Below are positions 33,512 to 42,595 of a stretch of 64,000 nt of DNA, in pieces. A program made the position numbers and the translations under genes. This DNA is from Paraburkholderia panacisoli. GTDB taxonomy: Bacteria > Pseudomonadota > Gammaproteobacteria > Burkholderiales > Burkholderiaceae. Positions within the stretch are counted from its first letter, which is position 1, and each line of letters opens with the position of its first letter. The stretch lies in assembly GCF_008369935.1 (NCBI RefSeq), contig NZ_VTUZ01000014.1, forward strand, positions 155,504 through 219,503, given 5' to 3'. The notes beneath the pieces are model-generated. The model was not told where the DNA came from. It made no database searches and saw only the letters and a program-made list of their open reading frames with translations.

Positions 33512-35014
33512 ATGCAGGATCAGTACATCCTCGCGCTCGACCAGGGCACCACCAGTTCGCGTGCGATGCTGTTCGACCGGCGCGGCGGTATCGTGTCGAT
33601 CGCTCAGAAAGAATTCCAGCAGATCTATCCGCATCCGGGTTGGGTCGAGCACGATCCGCAGGAAATCTGGTCGACCCAGGCGGGCGTCGCCGCGGAGGCC
33701 GTGACGCGCGCCGGCATGAACGGCACCTCGATCGCCGCGATCGGCATCACCAATCAACGCGAAACCACGATCGTGTGGGATCGCGAAACCGGCCACCCGG
33801 TCTATAACGCGATCGTCTGGCAGGACCGCCGCACCGCCGACTTCTGCGACGAACTCAAGGCGCAAGGTCTCGAAGACAGGGTCCGCGCGAAAACTGGTCT
33901 GCCGATCGACTCGTATTTCTCGGCGACCAAGATCCGCTGGATTCTCGACAACGTCGCAGGCGCGCGCGAGAAAGCGCAACAAGGCCGCCTCGCGTTTGGC
34001 ACGGTCGACAGCTGGCTCGTGTGGAACTTCACCAAGGGCGGCCTGCACGTCACCGATGTGACCAACGCGTCGCGCACGATGCTGTTCAACATCCACACGC
34101 TGAAGTGGGACGACGAACTGCTCGACGCGCTCGATATTCCGCGCAGTATGCTGCCGGAAGTGCGGGCGTCGTCGGAGGTATACGGGCCGACCAAGACCAC
34201 GTTGTTCGCTTCGAAGATTCCGCTCGCGGGCATCGCCGGCGATCAGCACGCCGCGCTGTTCGGCCAGATGTGCACGCAGTCCGGCATGGTGAAGAACACC
34301 TACGGCACCGGCTGCTTCCTCGTGATGAACACCGGCGACAAGCCGATCGAATCGAAGAACAATCTCGTCACTACGATTGCGTGGCAGATCGGCGACAGGA
34401 TCGACTACGCGCTCGAAGGCAGCATCTTCATCGGCGGCGCGGTGGTGCAATGGCTGCGCGACGGCCTCGGCATCATCAGGAATGCCGGCGAGATCGAAAC
34501 GCTCGCGCGCGGCGTGCCCCATTGCGACGGCGTGTATCTGGTGCCTGCGTTCGCCGGCCTCGGCGCGCCGCATTGGAACGCGCGCGCGCGCGGCACGCTG
34601 TTCGGTGTGACGCGCGGCACGAGTTCCGCGCATATCGCACGTGCCGCGCTCGACTCGATCGCCTATCAATCGCTCGACGTGCTGAAGGCGATGGAAGCCG
34701 ACTCCGGCATTCGCATCGGCGAATTGCGCGTGGACGGCGGCGCCTGCGCGAACAATCTGCTGATGCAATTCCAGGCGGACATTCTCGGCGTCGACGTGGT
34801 GCGGCCGAAGGTGGCGGAAACGACCGCGCTGGGCGCGGCTTACCTGGCCGGTCTCGCGGTCGGCTACTGGGAAAATGTCGACGAGCTGCAAAACCAGTGG
34901 AAGCTCGAGCGGCGCTTCACGCCTGCGCTGCCGCATGCCGAGGTCAAGGCATGCCTGGATGGCTGGCAGCGAGCGATCCGCGCCGCGAAAGCGTGGGCGG
35001 ATACGCCTGGCTGA
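33512..35014 (+). CDS. glpK: Glycerol kinase
   Basis: GlpK (500 residues) phosphorylates glycerol to glycerol-3-phosphate, the substrate of GlpD. It has the FGGY-kinase N-terminus ILALDQGTTSSRAMLFD, the GITNQRETTIVWD segment, and DQHAALFGQMC. GTGCFLVMNTG and RVDGGA-type ATP-site motifs appear in the second half. GGAGAAGAG precedes the ATG. It follows glpD by 193 bases. No glycerol facilitator gene (glpF) is in the window. Confidence 0.97.
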   Translation: MQDQYILALDQGTTSSRAMLFDRRGGIVSIAQKEFQQIYPHPGWVEHDPQEIWSTQAGVAAEAVTRAGMNGTSIAAIGITNQRETTIVWDRETGHPVYNAIVWQDRRTADFCDELKAQGLEDRVRAKTGLPIDSYFSATKIRWILDNVAGAREKAQQGRLAFGTVDSWLVWNFTKGGLHVTDVTNASRTMLFNIHTLKWDDELLDALDIPRSMLPEVRASSEVYGPTKTTLFASKIPLAGIAGDQHAALFGQMCTQSGMVKNTYGTGCFLVMNTGDKPIESKNNLVTTIAWQIGDRIDYALEGSIFIGGAVVQWLRDGLGIIRNAGEIETLARGVPHCDGVYLVPAFAGLGAPHWNARARGTLFGVTRGTSSAHIARAALDSIAYQSLDVLKAMEADSGIRIGELRVDGGACANNLLMQFQADILGVDVVRPKVAETTALGAAYLAGLAVGYWENVDELQNQWKLERRFTPALPHAEVKACLDGWQRAIRAAKAWADTPG

Positions 35015-35228
35015 TCGGATCGTGGCGGTCGTTGAAGTCGTTCTGGCCGGCGACCGGCTTCAGACATCGCGACCCCGCGGGCCCGGCGGCGCGGCGCCTC
35101 CAGCCATACCTGACTCGCGCCGATCCAGAATCCAGCGGCATCAAAGCACGTATCATGACGTTTTCCATTCCGGCGCCCGAGCTTGCAACCGTCTTTGCTC
35201 GCGCGCGTTCCGCTTTCCGTTTCCTGGC

Positions 35229-35915
35229 ATGATCGACCACCTCATCTGTGACTGCGACGGCGTTCTCGTCGACAGCGAAATCATCGCTGATCGCGTGATG
35301 CTCGAAACGCTCACTACTACTTTCCCCGGCTTCGACTTCGAACCCGTCGTCAAAACCGCCTTCGGTCAGCAGACCTCACGCTTTCTCGCAGGCATCGAGA
35401 CGTCCTTCGACATCACGTTGCCCGCCGACTTCCTCGACACCATCGAACACAACGTCGAGCTGGCGCTCGCAGCATCGCTCAGCCCGATCAACGGTGTGCG
35501 CGACGCGCTGCAACGCGTGACGCTGCCGGTCGCGGTCGTGTCGAACAGCCGCATGTCGCGCGTGAACGCATCCGTGCGGCGCGCGGGTTTGCAGCAGATT
35601 TTCGGCGAGCGGATTTTCAGCGCTGAACAGGTGGCGCGGCCAAAGCCTTATCCCGACGTGTATCTGTTTGCCGCGCAAACGCTGGGGGTGGAGCCGTCGC
35701 GCTGCGTCGTGGTCGAAGACAGCGTCGCGGGCCTGAACGCGGCACGCGCGGCGGGGATGAAGACGATCGCTTTCGTCGGCGCGAGCCATATTCCAGATGG
35801 CTATGCGGACGCGCTGCGCAAGATGGGGATGACGCGCATCATGATGCACATGGACGAATTGCCCCCGCTGGTCGAAGCCGGCGTGCGCGGCGAGTTTGGG
35901 GATGTGCAGTCGTAG
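35229..35915 (+). CDS. HAD-superfamily phosphatase
   Basis: A 228-residue HAD subfamily IA hydrolase of the beta-phosphoglucomutase/phosphoglycolate phosphatase type. Motif I is DCDGVLVDSE (Asp8 nucleophile, Asp10), motif II is VVSNS, the motif III Lys is in ARPKPYPDVY, and motif IV is VVEDSVAGLNAARAAGM. It probably removes phosphate from a small sugar or polyol phosphate. It follows glpK by 214 bases on the same strand, but no functional link is proven. No Shine-Dalgarno sequence is seen before the ATG. It shares a terminator with ribB. Confidence 0.9.
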   Translation: MIDHLICDCDGVLVDSEIIADRVMLETLTTTFPGFDFEPVVKTAFGQQTSRFLAGIETSFDITLPADFLDTIEHNVELALAASLSPINGVRDALQRVTLPVAVVSNSRMSRVNASVRRAGLQQIFGERIFSAEQVARPKPYPDVYLFAAQTLGVEPSRCVVVEDSVAGLNAARAAGMKTIAFVGASHIPDGYADALRKMGMTRIMMHMDELPPLVEAGVRGEFGDVQS

Positions 35916-35970
35916 CGAGCGGTAGCGCGCGCAGCTTCGTGCCTGTAACGCGGGCCTGCGCGGCGGCAAC

Positions 35971-36003
35971 AAAAAAGGCCAATTCTCTATGAACCGGCCT
36001 TTT
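35971..36003. terminator. Bidirectional terminator between the HAD gene and ribB
   Basis: AAAAAAGGCC...GGCCTTTT has a 15-base loop, with an A run on one side and a T run on the other. It can end both the HAD transcript (plus) and the ribB transcript (minus). Confidence 0.72.
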
Positions 36004-36063
36004 CCATTCTGGCAACGTGCGTCACGTCGTCCCCACTGGGCAACGAGCTACGCGCGACTTGCA

Positions 36064-36798
36064 TCAAGCTTCGTCGGCGACACACTCGCGCGCCTGCGCG
36101 AGCGACGCGCGAAACTCCACCAGTTCGGCGATCGTCAGCATCGGCAGATTGTGTTGCGCGGCGAAACGTTGGACGTCCGCACCACGCGTCATCGTGCCGT
36201 CCGCGTTCATCAGCTCGCACAGCACGCCAGCCGGCTTCAGCCCAGCGAGAATCGCCAGATCGACCGTGCCTTCGGTATGGCCGCGGCGCGCCAGCACGCC
36301 GCCGGGCATCGCGCGCAACGGGAACACGTGGCCGGGGCGCACGATGTCGGCGGGCTTCGCGTTATCGGCAATCGCGGCGCGAATGGTCGTCACGCGATCG
36401 AGCGCGGACACGCCGGTCGTCACACCGTCGCGTGCTTCGATCGACACCGTGAACGCGGTGCCGTGACGGCTCTCATTGTTGACGGCCATCGGCGGCAGTT
36501 CGAGCGCGCGGATCTTGTCGTCCGGCAGGCACAGGCAAACGATGCCGCTGCATTCGCGGATCAGCAGCGCCATGGTTTCGACGGAAAGACGCTCGGCCGA
36601 CACGATCAGGTCGGCTTCGTTCTCGCGGTCATGGTCGTCTTGCAGGACCACGGCGCGGCCGTCGCGCATCGCTTGCAGCGCGGCGGCAATACGCGGCGGA
36701 ACGGCTTCGGTGTCGAGCAGCGGGAGATCGGCGAATGCATCCGGTGCAAACGTCGACGGAGCAGGAAAAGTAGCAAAGGACATAGTTGAAACGCTCAT
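36064..36798 (-). CDS. ribB: 3,4-dihydroxy-2-butanone 4-phosphate synthase
   Basis: RibB (244 residues) makes 3,4-dihydroxy-2-butanone 4-phosphate from ribulose 5-phosphate for riboflavin synthesis. The metal and substrate loop DDHDRENEADLI, the ARDGVTTGVSALDR motif and RRGHTEGTVDLAILAG are present. The N-terminus has about 35 residues more than E. coli RibB (217); an internal ATG at 36783 is possible. No GTP cyclohydrolase II domain is fused. The gene is preceded by an FMN riboswitch. Confidence 0.95.
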   Translation of the reverse strand: MSVSTMSFATFPAPSTFAPDAFADLPLLDTEAVPPRIAAALQAMRDGRAVVLQDDHDRENEADLIVSAERLSVETMALLIRECSGIVCLCLPDDKIRALELPPMAVNNESRHGTAFTVSIEARDGVTTGVSALDRVTTIRAAIADNAKPADIVRPGHVFPLRAMPGGVLARRGHTEGTVDLAILAGLKPAGVLCELMNADGTMTRGADVQRFAAQHNLPMLTIAELVEFRASLAQARECVADEA

Positions 36799-36933
36799 CG
36801 CAAAAGTTAGGCGAAAAACGTTTCAGGGCATTGCAAACAGACAACGACGCACCGCCGAGCGCCGCACGCGGCGACGCTCGCACACCGCCTCGACCACCGG
36901 CGGTGTCACGGAAACGCACATGACTATCTGCAC

Positions 36934-37109
36934 ATCTTCTTCCATCCGGACTGTGACCGTCGGCTCTGGCTTCGCACCAGATCTGCTGACCCCGCGTGGC
37001 CCCCGATATTCCGAAGACCATACGACGCGGGCGCTCGCGGGCTCACCGGCTCACGCTGTCGCGCTGCCGGCATACCGCCGGTGGGGAATTGCACCCCGCC
37101 CTGAAGACG
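36934..37109 (-). promoter_or_regulatory. FMN riboswitch (RFN element) controlling ribB
   Basis: Read on the minus strand the segment has all the conserved RFN blocks: CTTCAGGGCGGGGTGCAATT with CCCCACCGGCGGTA near the 5' end, GCCCGCGAGCG in the middle, and GCAGATCTGGTGCGAAGCCAG, then CGGTCACAGTCCGGATGGAAGA at the 3' end. It ends about 135 bases before the ribB ATG. When FMN binds it should reduce ribB expression; no clear terminator lies between, so control may be on translation or Rho-dependent. Confidence 0.96.
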
Positions 37110-37229
37110 CACTGATTGCCGGATAAACCGGCTGGCGAAGCATACAACAGTCGCGCGAGACCTGCAGCGCAACCCTACTGACCCGATGGAGGCTCTGAAC
37201 GGCGAGCGCCTGCATCGGGCGAAATGCAA

Positions 37230-37943
37230 TCAGACCGGCGTGGCCGCGCGCGCCGCTTCATGTGCCACTTCATGCCGCGCCTCGTTCTGCACCGGCACGT
37301 CCCAGCGCGGTGGCGTCTCCGCCTTCAACGTCACGCGAAACGCGCGCGCTTCGGTGTCGCCCGGGTTGCGCAGACTATACGGCTGATCGGCGTCGAACAC
37401 GATCGCGTCGCCGGTCGCGAGCAACTGGCGCTGATCGTGCACACTGACTTCCAGCGTGCCTTCGCTGACCACCAGGTTCACCGTCGTGCCGGGCGCGCGG
37501 CGCGTGCCGGCTTCGGTATGCAACGGCGCGATGCGCAGCTCGTGGAACTCGGCGGCAGTCGGCTCGGACTCCGGATACAACGGCCGGGCCGAATAGCGCC
37601 CGTTCGCGCTGACGACGCGCGCCGAGCGCTCCGCCGGCAAATGTTCGAAACCATTGGTCGCGTGACGCCGCAGAAAGGCCGCCACCGACACCTTCAACGC
37701 CGCCGCCACCTTGCACAGCACCTTGATGGACGGCACGCTGCGCGCCGACTCGATTTGCGCCAGCATCGCCCGCGACACGCCGGACGCGCGCGCCAAGGCG
37801 TCGAGCGACAGTTGCCGTTCGGCGCGCAAGCGGGCCAGGTTCACGCCGACCAGCTGTTCCAGTGCATCGAAGGGTTCGGCGGCACGCCGCGGCGCATCGG
37901 TATCGGCCGAGGGATCGCGAACCAGCGCGAGCGGGGAATGCAT
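37230..37943 (-). CDS. XRE-cupin transcriptional regulator
   Basis: A 237-residue two-domain protein. An N-terminal Cro/CI helix-turn-helix (about 45-100; LARLRAERQLSLDALARASGVSRAMLAQIESARSVPSIKVL) is followed by a C-terminal cupin domain (about 160-225) containing TTVNLVVSEGTLEVSV and LATGDAIVFDADQPYSLRN. Such proteins often sense amino acids or polyamines. GGAGG precedes the ATG at 37943. Two GTTATC direct repeats lie about 80 bases upstream. Confidence 0.9.
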   Translation of the reverse strand: MHSPLALVRDPSADTDAPRRAAEPFDALEQLVGVNLARLRAERQLSLDALARASGVSRAMLAQIESARSVPSIKVLCKVAAALKVSVAAFLRRHATNGFEHLPAERSARVVSANGRYSARPLYPESEPTAAEFHELRIAPLHTEAGTRRAPGTTVNLVVSEGTLEVSVHDQRQLLATGDAIVFDADQPYSLRNPGDTEARAFRVTLKAETPPRWDVPVQNEARHEVAHEAARAATPV

Positions 37944-38025
37944 GATTGCCTCCAAAGCGCCGCCGGGCGGCGCGCTAGCAGTTAGTGGAAGCAAGATAGC
38001 ATCGCGTCCCGCCACGCCCAACGAA

Positions 38026-38045
38026 GTTATCTTCACACTGTTATC
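38026..38045. promoter_or_regulatory. GTTATC direct repeat upstream of the XRE-cupin gene
   Basis: GTTATC occurs twice on the plus strand with eight bases between starts of the spacer (38026-38031 and 38040-38045), i.e. a 14-base period, upstream of the regulator. It may be a regulator site or overlapping promoter elements. The 313-base gap to the next gene (37944-38256) otherwise shows nothing I can support. Confidence 0.4.
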
Positions 38046-38256
38046 AGCATTGCGGAGGATGGTTCTCGCAAAGCTTGTGCGCATTTTTCATATGGGCGAG
38101 CGGGGCCGCCGATTCGCGGGATCGCAGGTCATCACGCGCACATTTGCCTTGGGCGTGGTGCGTGGCGAATCGCGGCGCAAGGTCGGCAAACGAGCACGTA
38201 CACTCAAAACCGCGCTCTGCTTGCGGCGAGTGCTCACCACGCCGCGCGCTCGCAGT

Positions 38257-39441
38257 TCACACCCGCTCCTGCACGCTCACGCCCCGCGCCACCGCCGATA
38301 CCGGCGCATCCGCACGCGCCGCGAACCACGTCAGCAGGAACGCGGCCACGCTGACCGCCGCCGCGACCCATGGCAAGGTATCGAGCGCATGGCCGTGATT
38401 GATCACCAGTCCGCCGAGCCACGCGCCACCCGCATTGCCCACATTGAACGCGCCGATGTTCAGCGTCGACGCCAGATTCGGCGCCGCGGCGGCCTTCTCG
38501 ACCACACGCATCTGCAACGGCGGGACGGTGGCGAACGCGGCAATGCCCCACACGAAAATCGTGATCGCCGCGGCCACCGGCGAATGGCCGGTGCGCGCGA
38601 AGAGCGCCATCACCACCGCGAGCGCGGCCAGAATGCCCATCAGCGAAGGCATCAGTGCGCGGTCCGCGAGCTTGCCGCCCACCGTGTTGCCGATCGTCAG
38701 CCCTACGCCGAACAGCACCAGAATCAGCGTCACGCCGCGCGGCGAGAAGCCGCTCACCTGCTCGAGAATCGGCGCGATGTAAGTGAACACGACGAACACG
38801 CCGCCAAAGCCGAGCACCGTCATCATGAGCGCGGTCCAGACCTGCGGGTCCTTGAGGACGCGCACTTCATGACCGAGACCGACCGGGGCGGCATCGTGAC
38901 GATTCGGCACCAGCGCCGTGACACCCGCGAGCGACAGCACGCCGAACCCGCTGACGATCCAGAACGCCGCACGCCAGCCGAACTCCTGCCCGATGAAGGT
39001 GCCGAACGGCACGCCGAGCACGTTCGCGAGCGTCAAGCCGGTGAACATCAACGCGATCGCGCTGGCGCGCTTCTCGGCCGGCACGAGCGAGGCCGCCACC
39101 ACCGCGCCGATGCCGAAGAACGAACCATGCGCGAACGAGGTCACCACTCGCGCGACCATCAGCACGGAATAGCTCGACGCAATCGCGCACAGCGTATTGC
39201 CGACGATGAACACACCCATCAGCAACTGCAGCGCGAGCTTGCGCGGCATCTTGCTGGTGATCACGGCGAGCAGCGGCGCGCCGACCGCGACGCCGAGCGC
39301 ATAGCCGCTCACCAGCAAACCCGCCGATGGAATCGACACGGCCAGATCGTGCGCGACCTCGGGCAGCAAGCCCATGATGACGAATTCGGTCGTGCCGATC
39401 GCGAATGCGCTGATCGCTAGCGCAAGTAGTGGCAGGGGCAT
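38257..39441 (-). CDS. MFS transporter (AraJ/YdhP-like DHA1 family)
   Basis: A 394-residue, 12-span DHA1 exporter. It starts MPLPLLALAISAFAIGTTEFVIMGLLPEVA, typical of the AraJ/YdhP branch, with SFAHGSFFGIGAVVAASLV in helix 4 and a second half containing NIGAFNVGNAGGAWLGGLVI. The substrate is unknown; relatives export sugars or drugs. It follows the VOC gene by 16 bases on the same strand, forming a two-gene operon divergent from a LysR regulator. Confidence 0.9.
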   Translation of the reverse strand: MPLPLLALAISAFAIGTTEFVIMGLLPEVAHDLAVSIPSAGLLVSGYALGVAVGAPLLAVITSKMPRKLALQLLMGVFIVGNTLCAIASSYSVLMVARVVTSFAHGSFFGIGAVVAASLVPAEKRASAIALMFTGLTLANVLGVPFGTFIGQEFGWRAAFWIVSGFGVLSLAGVTALVPNRHDAAPVGLGHEVRVLKDPQVWTALMMTVLGFGGVFVVFTYIAPILEQVSGFSPRGVTLILVLFGVGLTIGNTVGGKLADRALMPSLMGILAALAVVMALFARTGHSPVAAAITIFVWGIAAFATVPPLQMRVVEKAAAAPNLASTLNIGAFNVGNAGGAWLGGLVINHGHALDTLPWVAAAVSVAAFLLTWFAARADAPVSAVARGVSVQERV

Positions 39442-39457
39442 TTCTCTTCTCCAGATT

Positions 39458-39856
39458 TCAAGGTTGGGCGTGATGCAAAGCGATCACGAATTCGATGACC
39501 ACCCCCGGCGCGAGCGCGACGAACAGTTGTTGTTCGGCGGGATGCACGCCCATTTGCGGGACTCGCGCGCTTTGGTAGCCGACGCCGGCCGGATCCAGGC
39601 GGCCCAGCAGCGCCTGCCATTCGGCCGCGGTCTCCAGCCGGAAAGCGAGATGGTCGATGCGCGGCGCCGCCGGGCCGGACACGGCAGGCGCCGTCGCGGC
39701 GATCAGATGGAGCGCCGGCCGGCCGTTCAGATACAGCCAGTGGCCGTCGACCGAAAACGGCGGACGCGCGCCTTCAGTGAGTCCGGCGATGTCGACGAAG
39801 AAACGTCGGGCGGTGTCGGGATCGCCGGTGACGATCGTCGCGTGATCGAGTTGCAT
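39458..39856 (-). CDS. VOC-family (glyoxalase/bleomycin resistance-like) protein
   Basis: A 132-residue protein with one vicinal-oxygen-chelate fold. The first beta-alpha-beta module is MQLDHATIVTGDPDTARRFFVDIAGL with a metal His in LDHA. The second contains IDHLAFRL, and VIEFVIALH forms the final strand with the last acidic ligand. It is probably a metal-dependent lyase, dioxygenase or drug-binding protein. The ATG at 39856 has a weak Shine-Dalgarno sequence. It lies upstream of the MFS gene and divergent from lysR. Confidence 0.85.
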   Translation of the reverse strand: MQLDHATIVTGDPDTARRFFVDIAGLTEGARPPFSVDGHWLYLNGRPALHLIAATAPAVSGPAAPRIDHLAFRLETAAEWQALLGRLDPAGVGYQSARVPQMGVHPAEQQLFVALAPGVVIEFVIALHHAQP

Positions 39857-39945
39857 GGCTTGCTGCCGGCACTTGCGCGCGCGGCACCAGGGTTTTCGAG
39901 GAGTGGATTGTCGGGGCAAAGCTTTGATTTGAGAATTGGCGTAGC

Positions 39946-39964
39946 ATTTGAATCATTTTCAAAT
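39946..39964. promoter_or_regulatory. Candidate LysR-type operator between lysR and the VOC/MFS operon
   Basis: ATTTGAA-TCATT-TTCAAAT is a perfect dyad containing a T-N11-A core, 18 bases before the LysR start and about 90 before the VOC start. A third TTTGAA half lies at 39969-39974, the usual layout for LysR autoregulation and target control. Confidence 0.68.
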
Positions 39965-39982
39965 CTAATTTGAAGGCCGACG

Positions 39983-40957
39983 ATGGATAACCTCGGTGAC
40001 ATCCGCCTGTTCGTCGAAGCGGCGCAGCAAGGCAGCCTGTCGGCGGCGGGCCGCAAGATGGGGCTGACGCCGGCCGCCGCGAGCGCGCGTCTCGCCAAGC
40101 TCGAAGCCGGGCTGAAGGCGCGCCTGTTCGAGCGCACCACGCGCCAGTTGCGGCTCACCGACGAAGGCCGCCTCTACCTGAATTGCTGCCGCCAGGCGCT
40201 GCAATCGCTCGACGACGCCGAAGCCGCACTGCAAGCCGGCCAGGGCGTGGTGCGCGGCAAGGTGCGGATTTCCGCGACCTCCGACTTCGGCCGCAATCTG
40301 CTGATGCACTGGCTCGACGAATTCAACGCGCTCTACCCGGAAGTGCAGTTCGCGCTGACGCTGTCGGATTCGCTGTCGAATCTGGTGCAGGAGGACATCG
40401 ATCTCGCGATCCGTTTCGGCGTGCCGGCCGACAGCTCGCTGGTGGCCCGCAAACTGGCGCCGAACCGGCGCGTGCTGTGCGCGTCGCCGGACTACATCGC
40501 GCGCAAGGGCGAGCCGAAGGACCCGCAGGATCTGGCCAATTTCGATTGCATCGTGCTGGGCACCGCGTCCGGCCCGGCGAACGAATGGCGCTTCACGCGC
40601 GGCGACGACGTGCAGAACTACACCGTGCCGCTCGACTCGGCCCGCGAAACCAACGACGGCGCGGTCGCCCGCGAATGGGCGCTGCGCGGCTACGGGATCG
40701 TGATCAAGTCGATGTGGGATGTCGAAGCGGACCTGCGCGCCGACGGTCTGAAGATCCTGCTGCCGCAGTGGCGCTACCCGGATGCGCCGTTGCACGCGCT
40801 CTATCACCGCAATCGCTTCATGGCGCCGCGCGTGCGCGTGCTGCTGGATTTCCTGAGCCAGCGTTTCGCGCAGGTGTCGGGCGAACTGGAAAGCCTGCTG
40901 GGCTTGCCGCCGGAGCGGCCACGCGCCGGTGCGGGCGGCGAAACCCGCATTCCGTGA
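39983..40957 (+). CDS. LysR-family transcriptional regulator
   Basis: A 324-residue regulator. The N-terminal winged helix-turn-helix reads IRLFVEAAQQGSLSAAGRKMGLTPAAASARLAKLE, with a linker helix to about residue 90 and a periplasmic-binding-like effector domain to about 300. It resembles the CrgA/DsdC-type subgroup. It is divergent from the VOC-MFS operon with a dyad site between, so it very likely controls that operon in response to an unknown small molecule. The tail is Pro/Arg-rich. Confidence 0.92.
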   Translation: MDNLGDIRLFVEAAQQGSLSAAGRKMGLTPAAASARLAKLEAGLKARLFERTTRQLRLTDEGRLYLNCCRQALQSLDDAEAALQAGQGVVRGKVRISATSDFGRNLLMHWLDEFNALYPEVQFALTLSDSLSNLVQEDIDLAIRFGVPADSSLVARKLAPNRRVLCASPDYIARKGEPKDPQDLANFDCIVLGTASGPANEWRFTRGDDVQNYTVPLDSARETNDGAVAREWALRGYGIVIKSMWDVEADLRADGLKILLPQWRYPDAPLHALYHRNRFMAPRVRVLLDFLSQRFAQVSGELESLLGLPPERPRAGAGGETRIP

Positions 40958-40962
40958 AGGGC

Positions 40963-40968
40963 TATAAT
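40963..40968 (+). promoter_or_regulatory. -10 hexamer candidate for the miaB operon
   Basis: A consensus TATAAT preceded by GGGC lies just after the lysR stop and about 180 bases before miaB. No good -35 is seen. It would give a long miaB leader. Confidence 0.4.
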
Positions 40969-41148
40969 GTTGCGTTACGCAGCAGACGTGCATCGCGGAT
41001 CAAGCAGGCGGAACGCAAATAAGCCTCCACCGGCTCGAAGCGGCCCAAGCGCCGCCCTACGGCCTTCTCCAGCGCTGCCCGCACGTCCGGCCCCCTTCAC
41101 TTTTTTAAACGACGCCCCCAGATTAACCACTGCGACCGGCGAAATTCG

Positions 41149-42549
41149 ATGACCAAGAAAGTTTATGTAAAGACCTTTGGCTGCCAGATGAACGAGTACG
41201 ACTCCGACAAAATGGTCGACGTACTCGGCGCGGCTGAAGGGCTCGTCAAGACCGACACGCCGGAAGATGCCGACGTGATTCTGTTCAACACCTGCTCGGT
41301 GCGCGAAAAAGCGCAGGAAAAAGTCTTCTCGGACCTCGGCCGCGTGCGCGAGCTGAAGGAAGCGAACCCGAACCTGATCATCGGCGTGGGCGGCTGCGTG
41401 GCGAGCCAGGAAGGTGCGTCGATCGTGGCGCGCGCGCCGTACGTCGATCTGGTGTTCGGTCCGCAAACGCTGCACCGTCTGCCGCAGATGATCGACAAGC
41501 GCCGCGAAAGCGGCCGTGCGCAAGTCGACATCTCATTCCCCGAAATCGAAAAGTTCGATCACCTGCCGCCGGCGCGCGTCGAAGGCCCGAGCGCGTTCGT
41601 GTCCATCATGGAAGGCTGCAGCAAGTACTGCAGCTATTGCGTCGTGCCGTACACGCGCGGCGAGGAAGTGTCGCGGCCGCTCGACGACGTGCTGACCGAA
41701 ATCGCCGGCCTCGCCGACCAGGGCGTGCGCGAAGTCACGCTGCTCGGCCAGAACGTCAACGCGTACCGCGGCGGTTTGACGCTCGGCTCGTCCGAGATCG
41801 CCGACTTCGCAACGCTGATCGAATACGTCGCCGACATTCCGGGCATCGAACGGATTCGCTACACCACCTCGCATCCGAAGGAATTCACGCAGCGCCTGAT
41901 CGACACCTACGCGAAGGTGCCGAAGCTCGTCAGCCACCTGCATCTGCCGGTGCAGCACGGCTCCGACCGCATCCTGATGGCGATGAAGCGCGGCTACACG
42001 GTGCTCGAATACAAGTCCGTGATCCGCAAGCTGCGCGCGATCCGCCCTGACCTGTCGCTGTCCACCGACATGATCGTCGGCTTCCCCGGCGAGACCGAAG
42101 AAGACTTCGACAAGATGATGGCGCTCGTGCACGAAATGAAGTACGACACCAGCTTCTCGTTCATCTACAGCCCGCGTCCCGGCACGCCGGCCGCGAACCT
42201 GCACGACGACACGCCGCGCGAAGTGAAGCTCAAGCGTCTGCAGCACCTGCAGGCGACCATCGAGGAAAACGTGCAGCGCATCAGCGATTCGATGGTCGGC
42301 AAGATCGAGCGCATTCTGGTCGAGCGCCCGGCGCGCAAGGACCCGAACGAACTCGCGGGCCGCACCGAGAACAACCGCGTAGTGAATTTCCCGGCGCCGC
42401 TCGCGTCGCACGCGCGGCTGATCGGCCAGATGGTCGACGTGAAGATCGTCCTCGCGTACCCGCATTCGCTGCGTGGCGAGCTCGTGCTAATGCACGACGA
42501 CTCGCGCCCCGAAGCAAGCGCCCTCGGGGCAGCCACCGCCGCCCACTAA
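41149..42549 (+). CDS. miaB: tRNA-2-methylthio-N6-dimethylallyladenosine synthase
   Basis: MiaB (466 residues) adds a methylthio group to position 37 of tRNAs reading UNN codons. The N-terminal UPF0004 domain carries cluster cysteines in KTFGCQMNEYDSDK, NTCSVREKA and GGCVASQEG. The radical SAM motif CSKYCSYCVVPYTRGEE follows, and a C-terminal TRAM domain contains NRVVNFPA. It heads the miaB-phoH-ybeY-chaC-corC-lnt cluster. Confidence 0.97.
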   Translation: MTKKVYVKTFGCQMNEYDSDKMVDVLGAAEGLVKTDTPEDADVILFNTCSVREKAQEKVFSDLGRVRELKEANPNLIIGVGGCVASQEGASIVARAPYVDLVFGPQTLHRLPQMIDKRRESGRAQVDISFPEIEKFDHLPPARVEGPSAFVSIMEGCSKYCSYCVVPYTRGEEVSRPLDDVLTEIAGLADQGVREVTLLGQNVNAYRGGLTLGSSEIADFATLIEYVADIPGIERIRYTTSHPKEFTQRLIDTYAKVPKLVSHLHLPVQHGSDRILMAMKRGYTVLEYKSVIRKLRAIRPDLSLSTDMIVGFPGETEEDFDKMMALVHEMKYDTSFSFIYSPRPGTPAANLHDDTPREVKLKRLQHLQATIEENVQRISDSMVGKIERILVERPARKDPNELAGRTENNRVVNFPAPLASHARLIGQMVDVKIVLAYPHSLRGELVLMHDDSRPEASALGAATAAH

Positions 42550-42595
42550 GCCACGCGCCCCCGCGCATCGAAACCGACAGGATCGACCCACCGCC

